From the NCBI GenBank assembly GCA_023634235.1, contig JAMKCF010000003.1:25328742-25392741 (forward strand): 64,000 bases of DNA, given 5' to 3'. This document shows positions 11,036-20,764 of this stretch, piece after piece. A program made the position numbers and the translations under genes. The stretch comes from Pisaster brevispinus (taxonomy: Eukaryota > Echinodermata > Asteroidea > Forcipulatida > Asteriidae). Every line of letters begins with the position of its first letter. The first letter of the stretch is position 1. The notes beneath the pieces are model-generated. The model searched no databases. It was not told the DNA's origin and saw only the letters and a list, made by a program, of their open reading frames with translations.

Positions 11036-11332
11036 CAGATTTCAGACTAAAGAATTCCAAGATGAAGATGATCCCCCCAAAATTAAAGAAATAATTTCTC
11101 ACTGCATTATTCAAAAGTAATGCGGAAGCACTACATGTATAATGTACTTTCCCTGGTAATTGTAGATAATCGTAAACAATTGTCAAGGAAAAAACTATGC
11201 CCCGAAAGTTTCACTTTCTATTGCGTCATCAGCGTCATGACTTTGAAAAGTCTTGATTATTCTGAGTTGATACCTGCGTAACACATCTGATGCATACAAA
11301 TAAGCAGGGTGCCTCGAAAACCCCCAGCCAAA

Positions 11333-11536
11333 TTTCATAAAGCCTGCAGGCACATAAACTTGCTAAGCACAGAAAAATCCGTGCCTAGAAGAACCAGGTA
11401 ACCCGCCAATATTCCATTAAGTTCACATTGTTGCCACCGGTGCCCACACATTTTTTTGCTGAACAATGGGATTTGCTAAGCAATTTTGTTCTGCTTAAGG
11501 GAAGATATTTTTTTCTGCTTTATGAAATTGGGCCCT
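11333..11536 (+). repeat. GGGCCCAATTTCAT-family MITE
   Basis: Begins CCAAATTTCATAAAGCCTGC and ends TTTATGAAATTGGGCCC, with TTGCTAAGCACAGA, CCAGGTAACCCGCC and GCTTAAGGGAAGA between. Near-complete copy in a TBC1D10 intron. Confidence 0.75.
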
Positions 11537-11696
11537 GACGGTGGTTAGGGTTAACAAAAAAGTGAACACTGAATAACCAATATGACGTTTTGAGACCAAA
11601 GTGACCAGAAACAGCATGTACCAAAATGCCCATAGTGGACACAAACGGTTGCAAGATCTGACCACCTTCCACTCAACCAAAAAAGGTCAAAGTAAA

Positions 11697-11958
11697 GGTC
11701 ACGACCTGAATTGACATTTTCCAATGTTTCCTATGCTAACATAGTATCTATGTTTCTAAAACAAAAGCGTAATTCTGATCCACATTATTTTTTCAGACAC
11801 GCCGGGACCTGGTCCCATCTGAAGGACGCAGCAATAATGGTTTTAAAGTGTCTTGCTGAAGAACACAAAAGTCTCGACTGGGACTCGAACCCACACTCTG
11901 CTGATCAGAAACGCGAGAGCTTGAGTCTGGTTCTCTTATCCGCTCGGCCACCACATGC
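11697..11958 (-). mobile_element. Leu/Ser-like SINE variant with a foreign 3' part
   Basis: The tRNA-like head is at the right: on plus, GGGACTCGAACCCACACTC and CCGCTCGGCCACC, complements of the B and A boxes. Left of the core, the usual SINE body is replaced by the segment that is also found at 10851-10950 (TTGACATTTTCCAATGTTTC). This suggests a SINE subfamily or a chimaera copied twice. Confidence 0.75.
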
Positions 11959-12465
11959 CAAAGTGCAAAGTGCAAAGTGCGTGTGAAACAAACGCAGACA
12001 GTGCCGTCTTTTAACCAAGACTACTGCAGTGGTTTCACTGATCATCATCACTACACGACTCTTTGTTAGTCATCGCTTAACCCATTTTTAGACCAATGTT
12101 AAACCTACACACTGGTCTCGGACGGACAAGGGAAGTAAGCTAATCCAGTCATATTATAAGGTCCGACCTTGATTACATGGCTATTGTTTCCAGAAATGAC
12201 TGACTGGCTCTCTCAACTTGCGGATGTTTCAATTTGCAGATTGGGCTCACGGGCGCTATTTCATACAAGGGGTTACACATAAAATCTTCCTTTACTATGC
12301 ACAAAATCAGTCAGAGGCGTTTATATCTTACATGCTACTTTGGCTGGCAACCAAATTCTGAAAGCAAGATTTTTCTGCTCTCAGCCGATATTTGTGTGAA
12401 AAAAAAGGAAATTGGAGTCTCTAATTTAGCTGTCGTCAATAACTGTGATGTGTACTGTACCGTTC
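11959..12465. other. intronic DNA, nothing firm
   Basis: A short stretch at 12325-12390 (CATGCTACTTTGGCTGGCAA) resembles the GGGCCCAATTTCAT MITE interior. Otherwise unassigned. Confidence 0.4.
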
Positions 12466-12692
12466 AGGGTTTGCCCTCAACTTTTTCAGTGACAAGCCAG
12501 TAGGAAAAGTTAGCTTGGCATTTCACTAGCCTTTCTGCTTTTTCACTAGTCCGTCAGCTTTTTCACTAACCGTGCTTTTCAACACTGAACGAGCCAGCCT
12601 GACCACTCGGAGTGAATTATGACTGGTCCTCATGTGTTTTAACTTTCATTTGGCCAGTGGACCACTGTTAACATGGTTAAGGGAGAACAATG
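12466..12692 (-). mobile_element. hAT-like MITE, CAGGGTTTGCCCT..AAGGGAGAAC family
   Basis: It runs from CAGGGTTTGCCCTCAACTTT through CACTAGTCCGTCAGCTTTTTC, TTCAACACTGAACGAGCC and ATTTGGCCAGTGGACCAC to TTAAGGGAGAAC. The same order or its complement occurs at 26400, 26645, 29137, 34130, 48110 and 51060. The ends CAGGGTTTGCCCTTAA and CAGCGTTCTCCCTTAA are an imperfect inverted pair. CAGGG termini suit the hAT superfamily. Confidence 0.7.
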
Positions 12693-14478
12693 ATGCATGG
12701 ACAATCATTCAGTGACAATTTTACATAATTTGGTGGTTTCATTTCGTCAAAAAAAAAAGAGAGAAAAAACCCCAAAGATTTATACTTGGTCCATGATGAT
12801 GTGCACATTCATGTCTTATTTTGAATGCAGCAATCCAAAGTACAGTACCATAGTTAATGCCTCAATTGCAGTAGTTAAGATGGAACTATTTTTCTGAAGG
12901 GTCGGTGCTGGTATCCACTTTATAATCAATGAGCTTTCAGATTGAATCAAATCATTTTTTTCCCTCAATAATTAGGATCAATCCTCTGGTCTGTGTACAA
13001 TGGTATTTTCATGGTATATACCAAACCTTAAATTTCAGATATAGGCCTACAACTGCAATTTGTCCAAGAAAAGGGGAAAAAAGAGGAAACTTCCATGCAC
13101 AGCAAGACTTTGTAACATATTTTTCTATTTTTCGACAGCCAGCTAAGAAAACTAAAAACAAGGAAATCAGCAAATCAGCTTGCATGCCTGTAACGTTGCC
13201 TAAAATGTAGACTGTCTTACACATGTTCAAACTTTCGGGACTGAGTTGGTCCCAACCATATTGAGTATATGCGTGTGGGAGATTTTTTTTCTTTGAATAC
13301 TTTTGTTTCATGTAGTTTATTGCTCTAAAAGCATAAAATACTGTTGAGAAAGTAAACATTTAGACATGAAATATATGAAAGTTATATAAATTGGAAGTGG
13401 AATAGAATTTTTTTTTTTAAAGTATCCTCGTCCCAAGTTTTAAATTTTGTTTCAATATTAATTTAAACAAATTTTTTATTTGACATAAAAAATGTTATTG
13501 TATTTAAAACAAATTGCTATGGGTGTTTTTATTTTTAAGATCTTTGTATAAATAGAATAAATAAATATAAAAAAGATTTCATAGTAAAATATTCTCCTCG
13601 TTTGAGTTATTTTCAAGTTTTCGATTTGTGCAAAACTTGCACAGTCTACATGGTCTATTGAAACCATTAACAATTCTTGCATTAATATCAACCCGCCATC
13701 TTCAAGTTGGTAAGCAGTTTGCAACAGCTTAAATTGCCTTTTAAAAATAATTCTTATCTTATAATTAAAAAGTGATTAGCCAGTTGTTTTTCGCCATGCC
13801 CAACCCTTAAAACACGTCCATTACGAGACATTTCCTGTTCCTCAAAAGAAAATATATGTAGGAACTACTTCATGGGGCGAAAGTGACAAAGAATACACAT
13901 CGACAGGCTGGCCATGACCGGTTTCTATTTAATGAAATACTTCCTACTGTATTTGTTACTAAATTAGGTAATGTAAACCTAAATGACTACATGTTGTCTA
14001 CATTACGTGTAGTTGGCGGTATGAATGTGTCATGGATGCTTTGTGTGCGAATTATCACTCTAGCACGGAACTTGTTACTGTCATCAACTATAAGTTGAAT
14101 TTCGACTCATCTCTTCACATGGAAAGTTCAAGGAGATTTTTATTACTGCTCAGAGCTCAGAGGCATCGAAAGTTCAATGCCTGATGAAACAAATCGTGTT
14201 ATCTGTACAGAAAGTGTGCGTCAGTTTAAAACGTAAAGTACATGACTCTTTCTTTTGATTGGTTTGAGTTTAAATAAGATATATTTAAAAAGTTTTGCTT
14301 TAAAAAACAATTGTAAACTTTCTCGTTTTCGAGGGGAAAAAATGTCATCCATTTGATTTAAATAACTGTATTCGGATGGATGATCTTTTTATTCAATTTG
14401 AAAAAAAAGGAAGGGAAAAAAGTGGGGGGAAAATCATAACAAACTCACAAGAACAAGTAGCTTTCTCCTCCTACCCCC
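12693..14478. other. intronic DNA, nothing recognised
   Basis: Strongly A+T-rich at 13370-13760. No splice-bounded coding stretch and no repeat shared with the rest of the window was seen. Confidence 0.4.
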
Positions 14479-14513
<35 letters not shown>

Positions 14514-14520
14514 AACAACA
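14479..14520. repeat. (ACA)n microsatellite
   Basis: About fourteen ACA triplets with one AAT interruption near the right end. Confidence 0.95.
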
Positions 14521-14741
14521 TTGTCATCATCAAACTTTCAGAGAGTTATCTAATTTCTATTTCTTAACTTTCCTTTAATTAAGCCAAATTGGGGAAAAGT
14601 GCCAACATGTTTAACAATGAAACAGCAACAAGGAAACTGAAGAAAAAAATATATTTACATGTGTATCTGAGAGCGATTTGTGTGTTTATAATGGAACCAC
14701 AGAGGTCCAAATGCATGGAAAGTACTACCACACTGACCGTG

Positions 14742-14930
14742 GCCCAATTCCATAGAGCTGCTTAAGCAGAAAATATTCCTCACCAATTTTATGCCAAGCA
14801 GAAATGAGCAGGATACCAGTCGCAAGTTGTACATGTGACATGGTAGTTTGACTGGTAGCCTCATTCTGGAAAGCGTAATTTTGTTGTGCTTTAGCTACTT
14901 TTTGTGCTTTTAAAAGCAGCTCTATTGAAA
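14742..14930 (+). repeat. GGGCCCAATTTCAT-family MITE
   Basis: From GGCCCAATTCCATAGAGCTG through CAGTCGCAAGTTGTACATG and ATGGTAGTTTGACTGG to AAAGCAGCTCTATTGAAA. Both inverted ends are present. Confidence 0.8.
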
Positions 14931-15196
14931 GTTGACAGGAATGTGAGAGGTCAAGGGTTCAGGTCCAACCCATGTCCTATCTAAACTTTCTTGTTTTTGA
15001 GGGAAACAATGCGGTTTATTATTATTATTATTATCTACGCGTGATATATAGAACTCAAAATGAAGAGATTAACAAATCAGGGGGTGGGAAATCGGACAGT
15101 CCTGTCAGAGTTTCTGTTTCATAAAAAAAACTACATGTACAGTCCGATGATTGCTATTACATCATAACGATGATTGTGATTGTGCTGGGCCAGAGG

Positions 15197-15285
15197 TGAG
15201 TCACGGCCGAGCAGTCAAGCGCTCTGGCGTTCCTGATCAGCAGAGTGTGGGCTCGAGTCCCGGTCTTACTACTAGCAGCCTTAAA
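15197..15285 (+). mobile_element. Leu/Ser-like SINE head
   Basis: GTCACGGCCGAGCAGTCAAG (A box) and GGGCTCGAGTCCCGG (B box) are in place, with CAGCAGAGTGTGG between them. No SINE body follows; the next element begins at 15296. It is a truncated SINE, less likely a tRNA pseudogene. Confidence 0.65.
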
Positions 15286-15295
15286 TACAGGGGGT

Positions 15296-15850
15296 ATACT
15301 TTTGGTAATTACTCCTCAAGTTAATGACCATCTCGGTAAAGAGCCCTGGAGAGCTGTTGATATTTATCAAACATTCTTAGAAACGACCCCCTCTGAAGTA
15401 ATGTAGCTTTTAGAGAAAGAGGTTATTTTTCACCCCAGAATTTGAGTCTGAGAAAGGCTTCAGGCAGGAAGCCTTTCTGTGGCCTTTTCTGTGGCCTTTC
15501 TATGCAACAAGGGTGTTTTTCTCCTTTCACTATTTTCTTGCAACTTTTTTCGACTTGTATTTAAAAATCTGACTAAAAGCATGACGTTGATCTCAATCTT
15601 TACCTATAAGATATCTCTGACTATGGACATACCAAGATTCAACTCAATCGGGACTTGTTTTGTACTTTTGCAATATTACTTTGAAAAGTGCACTTTTGAT
15701 GTGACGTCACAAGACACATGATGACGTCGTCATGGCGTCATCTCAATTTTCACCTATAACTCGTCCCTGTCTATGGACATACCAAGATTCACCTCAATCA
15801 GACTTGTACTTTCGTAGATCTTCGAAGTGCGCCTTTAACATGACGTGACA
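15296..15850 (+). repeat. GGTAATTACTCC-family element plus an internal tandem duplication
   Basis: The first 180 bp matches the family (TTTTGGTAATTACTCC, GAGAAAGGCTTCAGGCAGG). At 15583 and 15735 a unit of about 152 bp is repeated: TCTCAAT.TT.ACCTATAA, then CTATGGACATACCAAGATTC, then AGTGC.C.TTT.A.ATGACGT. The copy at 22395 shares the CAACAAGGGTGTTTTTTC portion. Confidence 0.65.
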
Positions 15851-16054
15851 TGTTGTTTCTGGGGGTTTTTATGTAACAATTTTTATTGCGTTTTTACTCA
15901 GTTGTATGTAATCATTACACACTTGTTTACCTTTTCCCATAACAAAAGAACAATAATGTCAATTTCATTCAAGATGAGCTTTACGAGCATCATTTACAAA
16001 GCCAGGTTTTATCATTCCTGCATCCGCCTGAAGACATTCAGAGCAAACTGATCG

Positions 16055-16190
16055 AAACGTTGAGTTGTCAAACCACCGGCTCTTCTCAGAACCACTAACT
16101 ACTCGAAAGATAATTACACATGGTCCTACCGCAAACCTCACCTGATTGTACTCCCACCATGCAAAGTTTCAAATCCTACTTATTCATTCC
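16055..16190 (+). repeat. retroelement-like terminal repeat, second copy of the 3.7 kb repeat
   Basis: AAACCACCGGCTCTTCTCAG .. AACTACTCGAAAGAT .. CACATGGTCCTACCGCAA .. CCACCATGCAAAGTTTCAAA is shared with 3725-3850. It is preceded by CTGAAGACATTCAGAGC and CGAAACGTTGAG, wording common at ends of some retroelements. Confidence 0.5.
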
Positions 16191-16203
16191 TGTACTTGAA
16201 GTA

Positions 16204-16490
16204 ATTTCTTTGGGTTTGAACAAAGAAAAATTGACTGGAGCAGGACTTGAACCAACGACCTCCGGATTAACGTACCGGCGCTCTACCAACTGAGCTATCC
16301 AGCCCTATGTTGGCGGTCTCCCTATTAGTCAATATCTTTTGTTGGTAGAGCGCCGGTACGTCAATCCGGAGGTCGTTGGTTCAAGTCCCGCTCCAGTCAA
16401 TTTTTTCTTTGTTCAAACCCAAATTAACTAAAAATTTACCCAGTCAGTTTCCCTTGTGGTTTATTACTTGAAGTAAATTCAACGGCACTT
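16204..16490. mobile_element. head-to-head inverted pair of Asn-like SINEs
   Basis: The minus-oriented copy is at 16212-16305 and the plus-oriented copy at 16341-16490. About 79 bp of each arm is nearly identical (GTTGGTAGAGCGCCGGTACG .. GTTGGTTCAAGTCC .. CTTTGTTCAAACCC). The spacer is 50 bp. The left copy can fold as a tRNA cloverleaf with a 7-bp acceptor stem. Other copies, with loop TGTTAA, suggest a tRNA-Asn ancestor. Confidence 0.8.
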
Positions 16491-16512
16491 TCCCCCTAAG
16501 TCATACACCTAC

Positions 16513-16734
16513 CTCAGCAGGCATGTGCATGAGGAGCACGGCAGCCACAGGTGCCTGAGCTTGGCAGTACCCATCCCTCGGGTTGTAGATACTGTAGGCC
16601 TTGAGGATGCGGAAGAGATCTTGCTGTCCGTGGCCGTCCCGGGCCGCGAACATCTCGTGGAACGGGAACTGGCGGTCAAGATCCTTCTGGATGATCTCCA
16701 GCCATTTAGGGTCACCCTCCATAGTATCCAGCTC
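16513..16734 (-). CDS. TBC1D10: TBC1D10-type RabGAP, coding exon 4 (both catalytic fingers)
   Basis: This 222-bp exon encodes 74 residues (about 151-224), phase 0 at both ends, with a TTTGAAG acceptor and GTAGGT donor. It holds the IxxDxxR arginine-finger motif (I165, D168, R171) and the YCQ glutamine-finger motif (Q208), the two residues by which TBC proteins catalyse GTP hydrolysis on Rabs. [20 protein letters not shown] and [11 protein letters not shown] are close to TBC1D10A/B/C. All key residues are intact, so a working GAP is expected. The next exon is 13.2 kb away, the longest intron seen here. Confidence 0.97.
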
Positions 16735-16904
16735 CTTCAAAGAGAGTTTTAAAAAACTTGTTACTGGTGGTGGACATTTCCTCTGAAATCGATTCATTCA
16801 ATTACCATTTAAGAAAGGTTTTTTTTTTAATGCAAGTTTGCCCCAAGCAAGGCTTAAAAAGCCACTCTTGGTGAGGGGCAACGAGAAGAACAAATTTAAA
16901 ATGC

Positions 16905-17038
16905 AGGCCTGGAATTTCATCTTTTGGAGGGCAGTTCCGTTGGAAACTCTTGAACTGTATAAGAAAGTTTTAAAGGGACAACACGGCCAAGACCAGGGCA
17001 ACAGAGGGCATGGGCTCCATGTAGTTCCAGGCCTGCTA
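16905..17038 (+). mobile_element. CAGGCCTGGAATT-family MITE
   Basis: It begins CAGGCCTGGAATTTCATC and ends GTAGTTCCAGGCCTG. The interior GGAAACTCTTGAA, AAGACCAGGGCAACAGAGG matches copies at 34767, 40128 and 53503. It lies inside the 698-bp intron between coding exons 3 and 4. Confidence 0.8.
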
Positions 17039-17432
17039 CAGTAGATGTTTAAACCGCTGGCCCAGTGGCGGGAGGCCAGTTAAAATCCTGAAACTTCACC
17101 ACGCAGAAAATAGCAGAGATTTTAAGGCAATTTCACAAAAGACTCAAGTCAAAATTCTTAAAATGTTTAAGAAGTTTCTAAGTCGCTGGTGCTGAGTTGC
17201 CAGGAATTCAGTCCCGAATAAATACCATAAGAGTAACCATAATGAAAAGTAATTCAATAAACGATCACTCAGAAGTCTACCAGTGACAGGCTACCGATGA
17301 AATTCCTCTCGGTAACCGGTCCTCGCTGACTTTACCTCCCTGACACACATTCACAGTCGATCTTATCACGGCCTCTGCAACATGATCCCCGACATCAGCT
17401 GTCTGGTGCAATCTGACAAAATAGGAACTCAC

Positions 17433-17540
17433 CTCCCAACGAGCTTTATTCTGCTCGTATAACTTCTTGCTGCCGCACAGGTGTTGCCAGGCCCTGGATC
17501 TTATTGAGCAGGGGATTCCCTTACGGCATCGCTCACGGAC
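17433..17540 (-). CDS. TBC1D10: TBC1D10-type RabGAP, coding exon 3 (TBC domain start)
   Basis: This 108-bp exon encodes 36 residues (about 115-150), VRERCRKGIPCSIRSRAW and onward to ARWE. ATTTCTAG acceptor, GTGAGT donor, phase 0 on both sides. RCRKGIP.S.R.RAWQ.L is the classic first helix of a TBC domain. Length and position agree with the matching part of the vertebrate proteins. Confidence 0.95.
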
Positions 17541-17606
17541 CTAGAAATTGATGAAAATGTCGGAACACAGAGTAAAGAGGGATTCTAGAGAGAGGGGGGT
17601 GTATCA

Positions 17607-18045
17607 CAGAGCTGCCAACATTTGCATCTTAATACATGGATGAGATTTGACGAATGTAAAAGTTCCTGAAAAGTTGCCAGCAGAACTGGGCTCCCCTTTA
17701 TTTCCGAACTCACAACCTCCCAAGTAATACAGTTCAGGTTGACAGACTCTGTGCATCACCAGAAATGGAAACCTACAGGTTTAAGACACCCTTTGGTGAC
17801 AGCTTTATTTCTTGCAAGAAGGCACTGGGTTTGAGAAAATCCTGAAATCGGGAAATCACATGCCTGATCTTACAATTGGGGAAGATTTTGCACAATAGTC
17901 AGGCAGATATTTTGAATTACATTCAACACAATAGGGAAAAGGTTTTAAAAATCAGGGAGATTTTCAAATTTGTTCTTCAGAACATGGAAAAATCTGTTTA
18001 TTTACAGGCAACTTTCTGCAGAATCAGGGAGAGTTTGCAGCTCTG
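17607..18045. mobile_element. CAGAGCTGCCAAC MITE with an extra internal segment
   Basis: The ends CAGAGCTGCCAACATTTGC and GAGTTTGCAGCTCTG match the 201-bp copy at 1726. About 235 bp of unrelated sequence (17640-17875) sits inside. The flanks GTGTATCA and GTGTTACA agree at 6 of 8 bases, compatible with an old 8-bp target duplication. Confidence 0.7.
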
Positions 18046-18231
18046 GTGTTACATATTTTACCCTCCTGATGTTGACCCAAATTAACTGTCACCAGGGGCA
18101 TGTTGCCACCTACTCCTGGGGCTGAAACAGGGTTACCCCCTTCACAGTCCGTAAGGATGTACAAATGGATATCAGGCATGGATATCATCCACTAGGAACC
18201 TGGCTGGTTAGAGCAGAATGCACTAGCTTCC

Positions 18232-18372
18232 CACCTTTTTACAAAGCAATAATAGTTAAGTGCCTTGCTCAAGGGCACAAGTGTCATGACCGGGTATCGA
18301 ACCCACACTCTGCTGCTGACAACACCAGAGTTTGGGTCCGGTGAACTTGATCGCTAGGCCACTACACGCCAC
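18232..18372 (-). mobile_element. Leu/Ser-like SINE, 5' part
   Basis: On plus it reads AAGTGCCTTGCTCAAGGGC, then TCGAACCCACACTCTGC and CGCTAGGCCACTACACGCC, complements of the SINE core, B box and A box. The rest of the body is missing. Confidence 0.75.
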
Positions 18373-18756
18373 AACATACATTAACATTTGCAAAATAGCA
18401 CGTACTATGTACTTGCAGTTTATCAAAACTGACAACCGTTTAAATTCCAATGACTGATGAGTCAATGGCAGGGTTGATCATTAATGTTTAATTGGCCTTC
18501 ATTGACGTCGCTAAACAGTGAGTTAATATGCAAGCGCTGTAGACAATTAATTAATCCTCAGTATTCAAATCCACAACATGTCAACAGTGGCTTGAAAGCC
18601 CCATCTGCATATTGTGGCCTTTCGAAAATAAAGAGTGCGGCCTTTGTAGTACAAAACCTTTATTGTACAAATGTACATTCAGTTGTTGTTTAAATGGTTG
18701 AATGCAAGCCCGGTACATAAAGTAGTGTATCTAGTTTTTGTACATGTATACATTAA

Positions 18757-19120
18757 TAGGCAAACGGATTGGTAAGGAAACAAAATATCATATTTTCATT
18801 GAAGTCTGAAAGCTTACTGATTATGAAGTTCTATTAGAACCATTTTTTTCTGTATAATATTTCCCTCTAAAATGCAGTCGTATTCAAGAAAACTGTATCT
18901 GAAAACCTAAAAAAGCGCAACAGCTGATTTCAGTTGTTATAACCAAAATTAAGGACAATTTGTTTACATGCTGGAAATTGTGCATTGTTTGTCACTATTT
19001 TCTCTTGACTCACACAATGGATTAAGCCCAAATTTTCACAGGTTTGTTATATATGATGTCTATGGTTGATCACACAAAAACATGAACACTGTCAGTGATT
19101 ATTTTGTCAGCTCTACCAAT
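18757..19120 (+). mobile_element. TACAGGATTGGTA-family MITE, copy 1
   Basis: Over about 350 bp it is clearly alignable with 21759-22127: GAAAGC.TA.TGATTATGAAG, AACTGTATCTGAAAACCTA, CAACAGCTGATTTCAGTTG, GTTTACATGCTG.AAATTG, TTAAGCCCAAATTTTCACAG, CAGCTCTACCAATCCTGT. The right end is intact. The left end (ACGGATTGGTAAGG) is eroded. Confidence 0.8.
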
Positions 19121-19299
19121 CCTGTACGGGCACTTCTACAAACAAAAAAAGAGGGAAACTTTCAATTTCAACTGGAACATTTCAAGGGGCACCAAGGCAA
19201 TGATCCTGGGCAATGGAGCCATGCAATGATCCTCCTCTGTGAAGTATCAGGCCTAAGAATTGAATTACAACGTTTTGCATTGACTTCTGTTGGCAGTTC

Positions 19300-19504
19300 A
19301 AGGGGCTGTGTCGTCATGATCAAAGCAGGCCTGCGGTTACAAATTAAAATTTTTATGAACTCTCACCGACTTACTGCACGTGAGCGCCCTCCACATCGAA
19401 TCTGTGGATAGTGCACACTTTGCGCGTGCAGTAACTGGGTGAGAGTTCCTAATTCCATGAGCAGCCATCTAGGCCTGCTTTGATCGTGACGACACAGTCC
19501 CTTT
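19300..19504. mobile_element. 205-bp near-palindromic element
   Basis: The left arm AAGGGGCTGTGTCGTCATGA, extending through CAAAGCAGGCCT, is mirrored at 19470-19504. Further inside, GAACTCTCACCGACTTACTG is mirrored by CAGTAACTGGGTGAGAGTTC. The arms together span about 80 bases each. It abuts the next MITE directly. Confidence 0.8.
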
Positions 19505-19824
19505 CAGGGTCCGCCCCAGGATTTTTCAAAACTGTGGGCCATTCTGAACCCAAATATTTGGATGTTTGGCTGAAGCACGCTGCATTGAAACAAGGTCCTC
19601 AGAAAGTTTTCTACATGTATGTGGTGTTTATCTTGGTTTTAAAAGCCCACTGTGCAATTTGGAGCATTCTATATAGTTTTTCTCTTGATATTTTGTGTGT
19701 AATTACTTTAAAACAAAATGTTTTTTATTTTTGTTTGTGTACCGGCAGAAGTTCAAAGATCTTATCGGCACGCAATTCGCAAGTATCGGCCTGATACGCT
19801 AGCTTGTGCATGAGGAGAACCCAA
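19505..19824 (+). mobile_element. hAT-like MITE, CAGGGTTCTCCCC family
   Basis: Begins CAGGGTCCGCCCCAGGATTT and ends in GAGGAGAACCC. It has the shared order ATTCTGAACCCAAAT, TTTGGCTGAAGCACGC, AAACAAGGTCCTCAG, GGTTTTAAAAGCCCAC and GATACGCTAGCTTGT. Copies occur at 31475, 46150, 50736 and 57598. Confidence 0.75.
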
Positions 19825-20439
19825 CCCTTCACACTGGCCCCTATACAGTTCAGCTATCACCACGCATGCTATCATTCCAGGCATCAATTTGTAAACATCA
19901 GGGCTTGCAATTAGCTTTTTTGCGGCATGTTGGACAATATAGGACTGCACTGTTTGGTTTGGGTGTATACCGGTATACAGACAAATTTATGCAAACCAAA
20001 TACACGCAATGCGCTAGGTGTCCTCCATCTCAAAGTGGCTTAAATACCACCCACTTGGCCAGTACCCCCAAGTCTTGGGATTTTCCCAGAAGATACTTAT
20101 TGAACTTTCTTAACTCCTAGTCTCAACCCTCCTAAATCCTCACCGATTCTATTCAGGAAGTTGTCTGATTGTCCAGGATTGAGGATTGTAGGCCCAAATA
20201 ACAAACTGCTTATCATTGGGCCAGGCATACCAATCTTATCTAAGGTCCAAACATTTTTTGCTGTGAGTTACCACAGGGTGGAGGATATTGGAACGTTCAG
20301 GAAGGTCACTAATTGGCATAAAACTAGGGAGTTCAGGTTCTTTCGTTTCATTTCATTTTGTTTATTCTGCTTGCGAAGCCAAGGACTCTCAGAAAAGCGA
20401 ACTTAATCACTGTACTACTGCCAAGAACCCAAATGGAGA

Positions 20440-20640
20440 GAAAACAAAGAAGGAAGTTTCGGTTTTAGATGTGGGAGGAAAACTCCAGAGAATAATTCCA
20501 GAGAAAACCCACGCAATCAGGCAGGGACTGAAAACCCAATCCACATACTGTCCCCTCGGCAGGAATTGAACCAGGGTCCTAGAGATGGAAGGCAAGAAAA
20601 AAGATACCACTTCGCCAACCAGATCGCCCAAAATAATTTT
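20440..20640 (-). mobile_element. tRNA-like SINE, GGTTTTCAGTCCC family
   Basis: On plus: GGAAAACTCCAGAGAATAAT, ACCCACGCAATCAGGCAGGG, ATTGAACCAGGGTCCTAG and ACTTCGCCAACCAGATCGCC. The complement has a B-box-like GGTTCAATTCC and an A-box-like TGGTTGGCGAAGTGG. It matches the plus-strand copy at 47345-47590. Confidence 0.7.
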
Positions 20641-20764
20641 TTCAATATTTTAAAAGCATGTATGTAAAAATGTCAACGACTGAGAAATCCTTGACGTTCT
20701 GAAAGCTTGGCATGACCAGAGATTATGAAGTGTAGAAAGGACAATGTAAATTCAAGTTGTTGGT

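Noticed and set aside
16230..16310. A functional tRNA-Asn gene
   Set aside because: The cloverleaf is fair, but position 33 is not T, one anticodon stem pair fails, and the SINE body follows. Many copies exist in the window.
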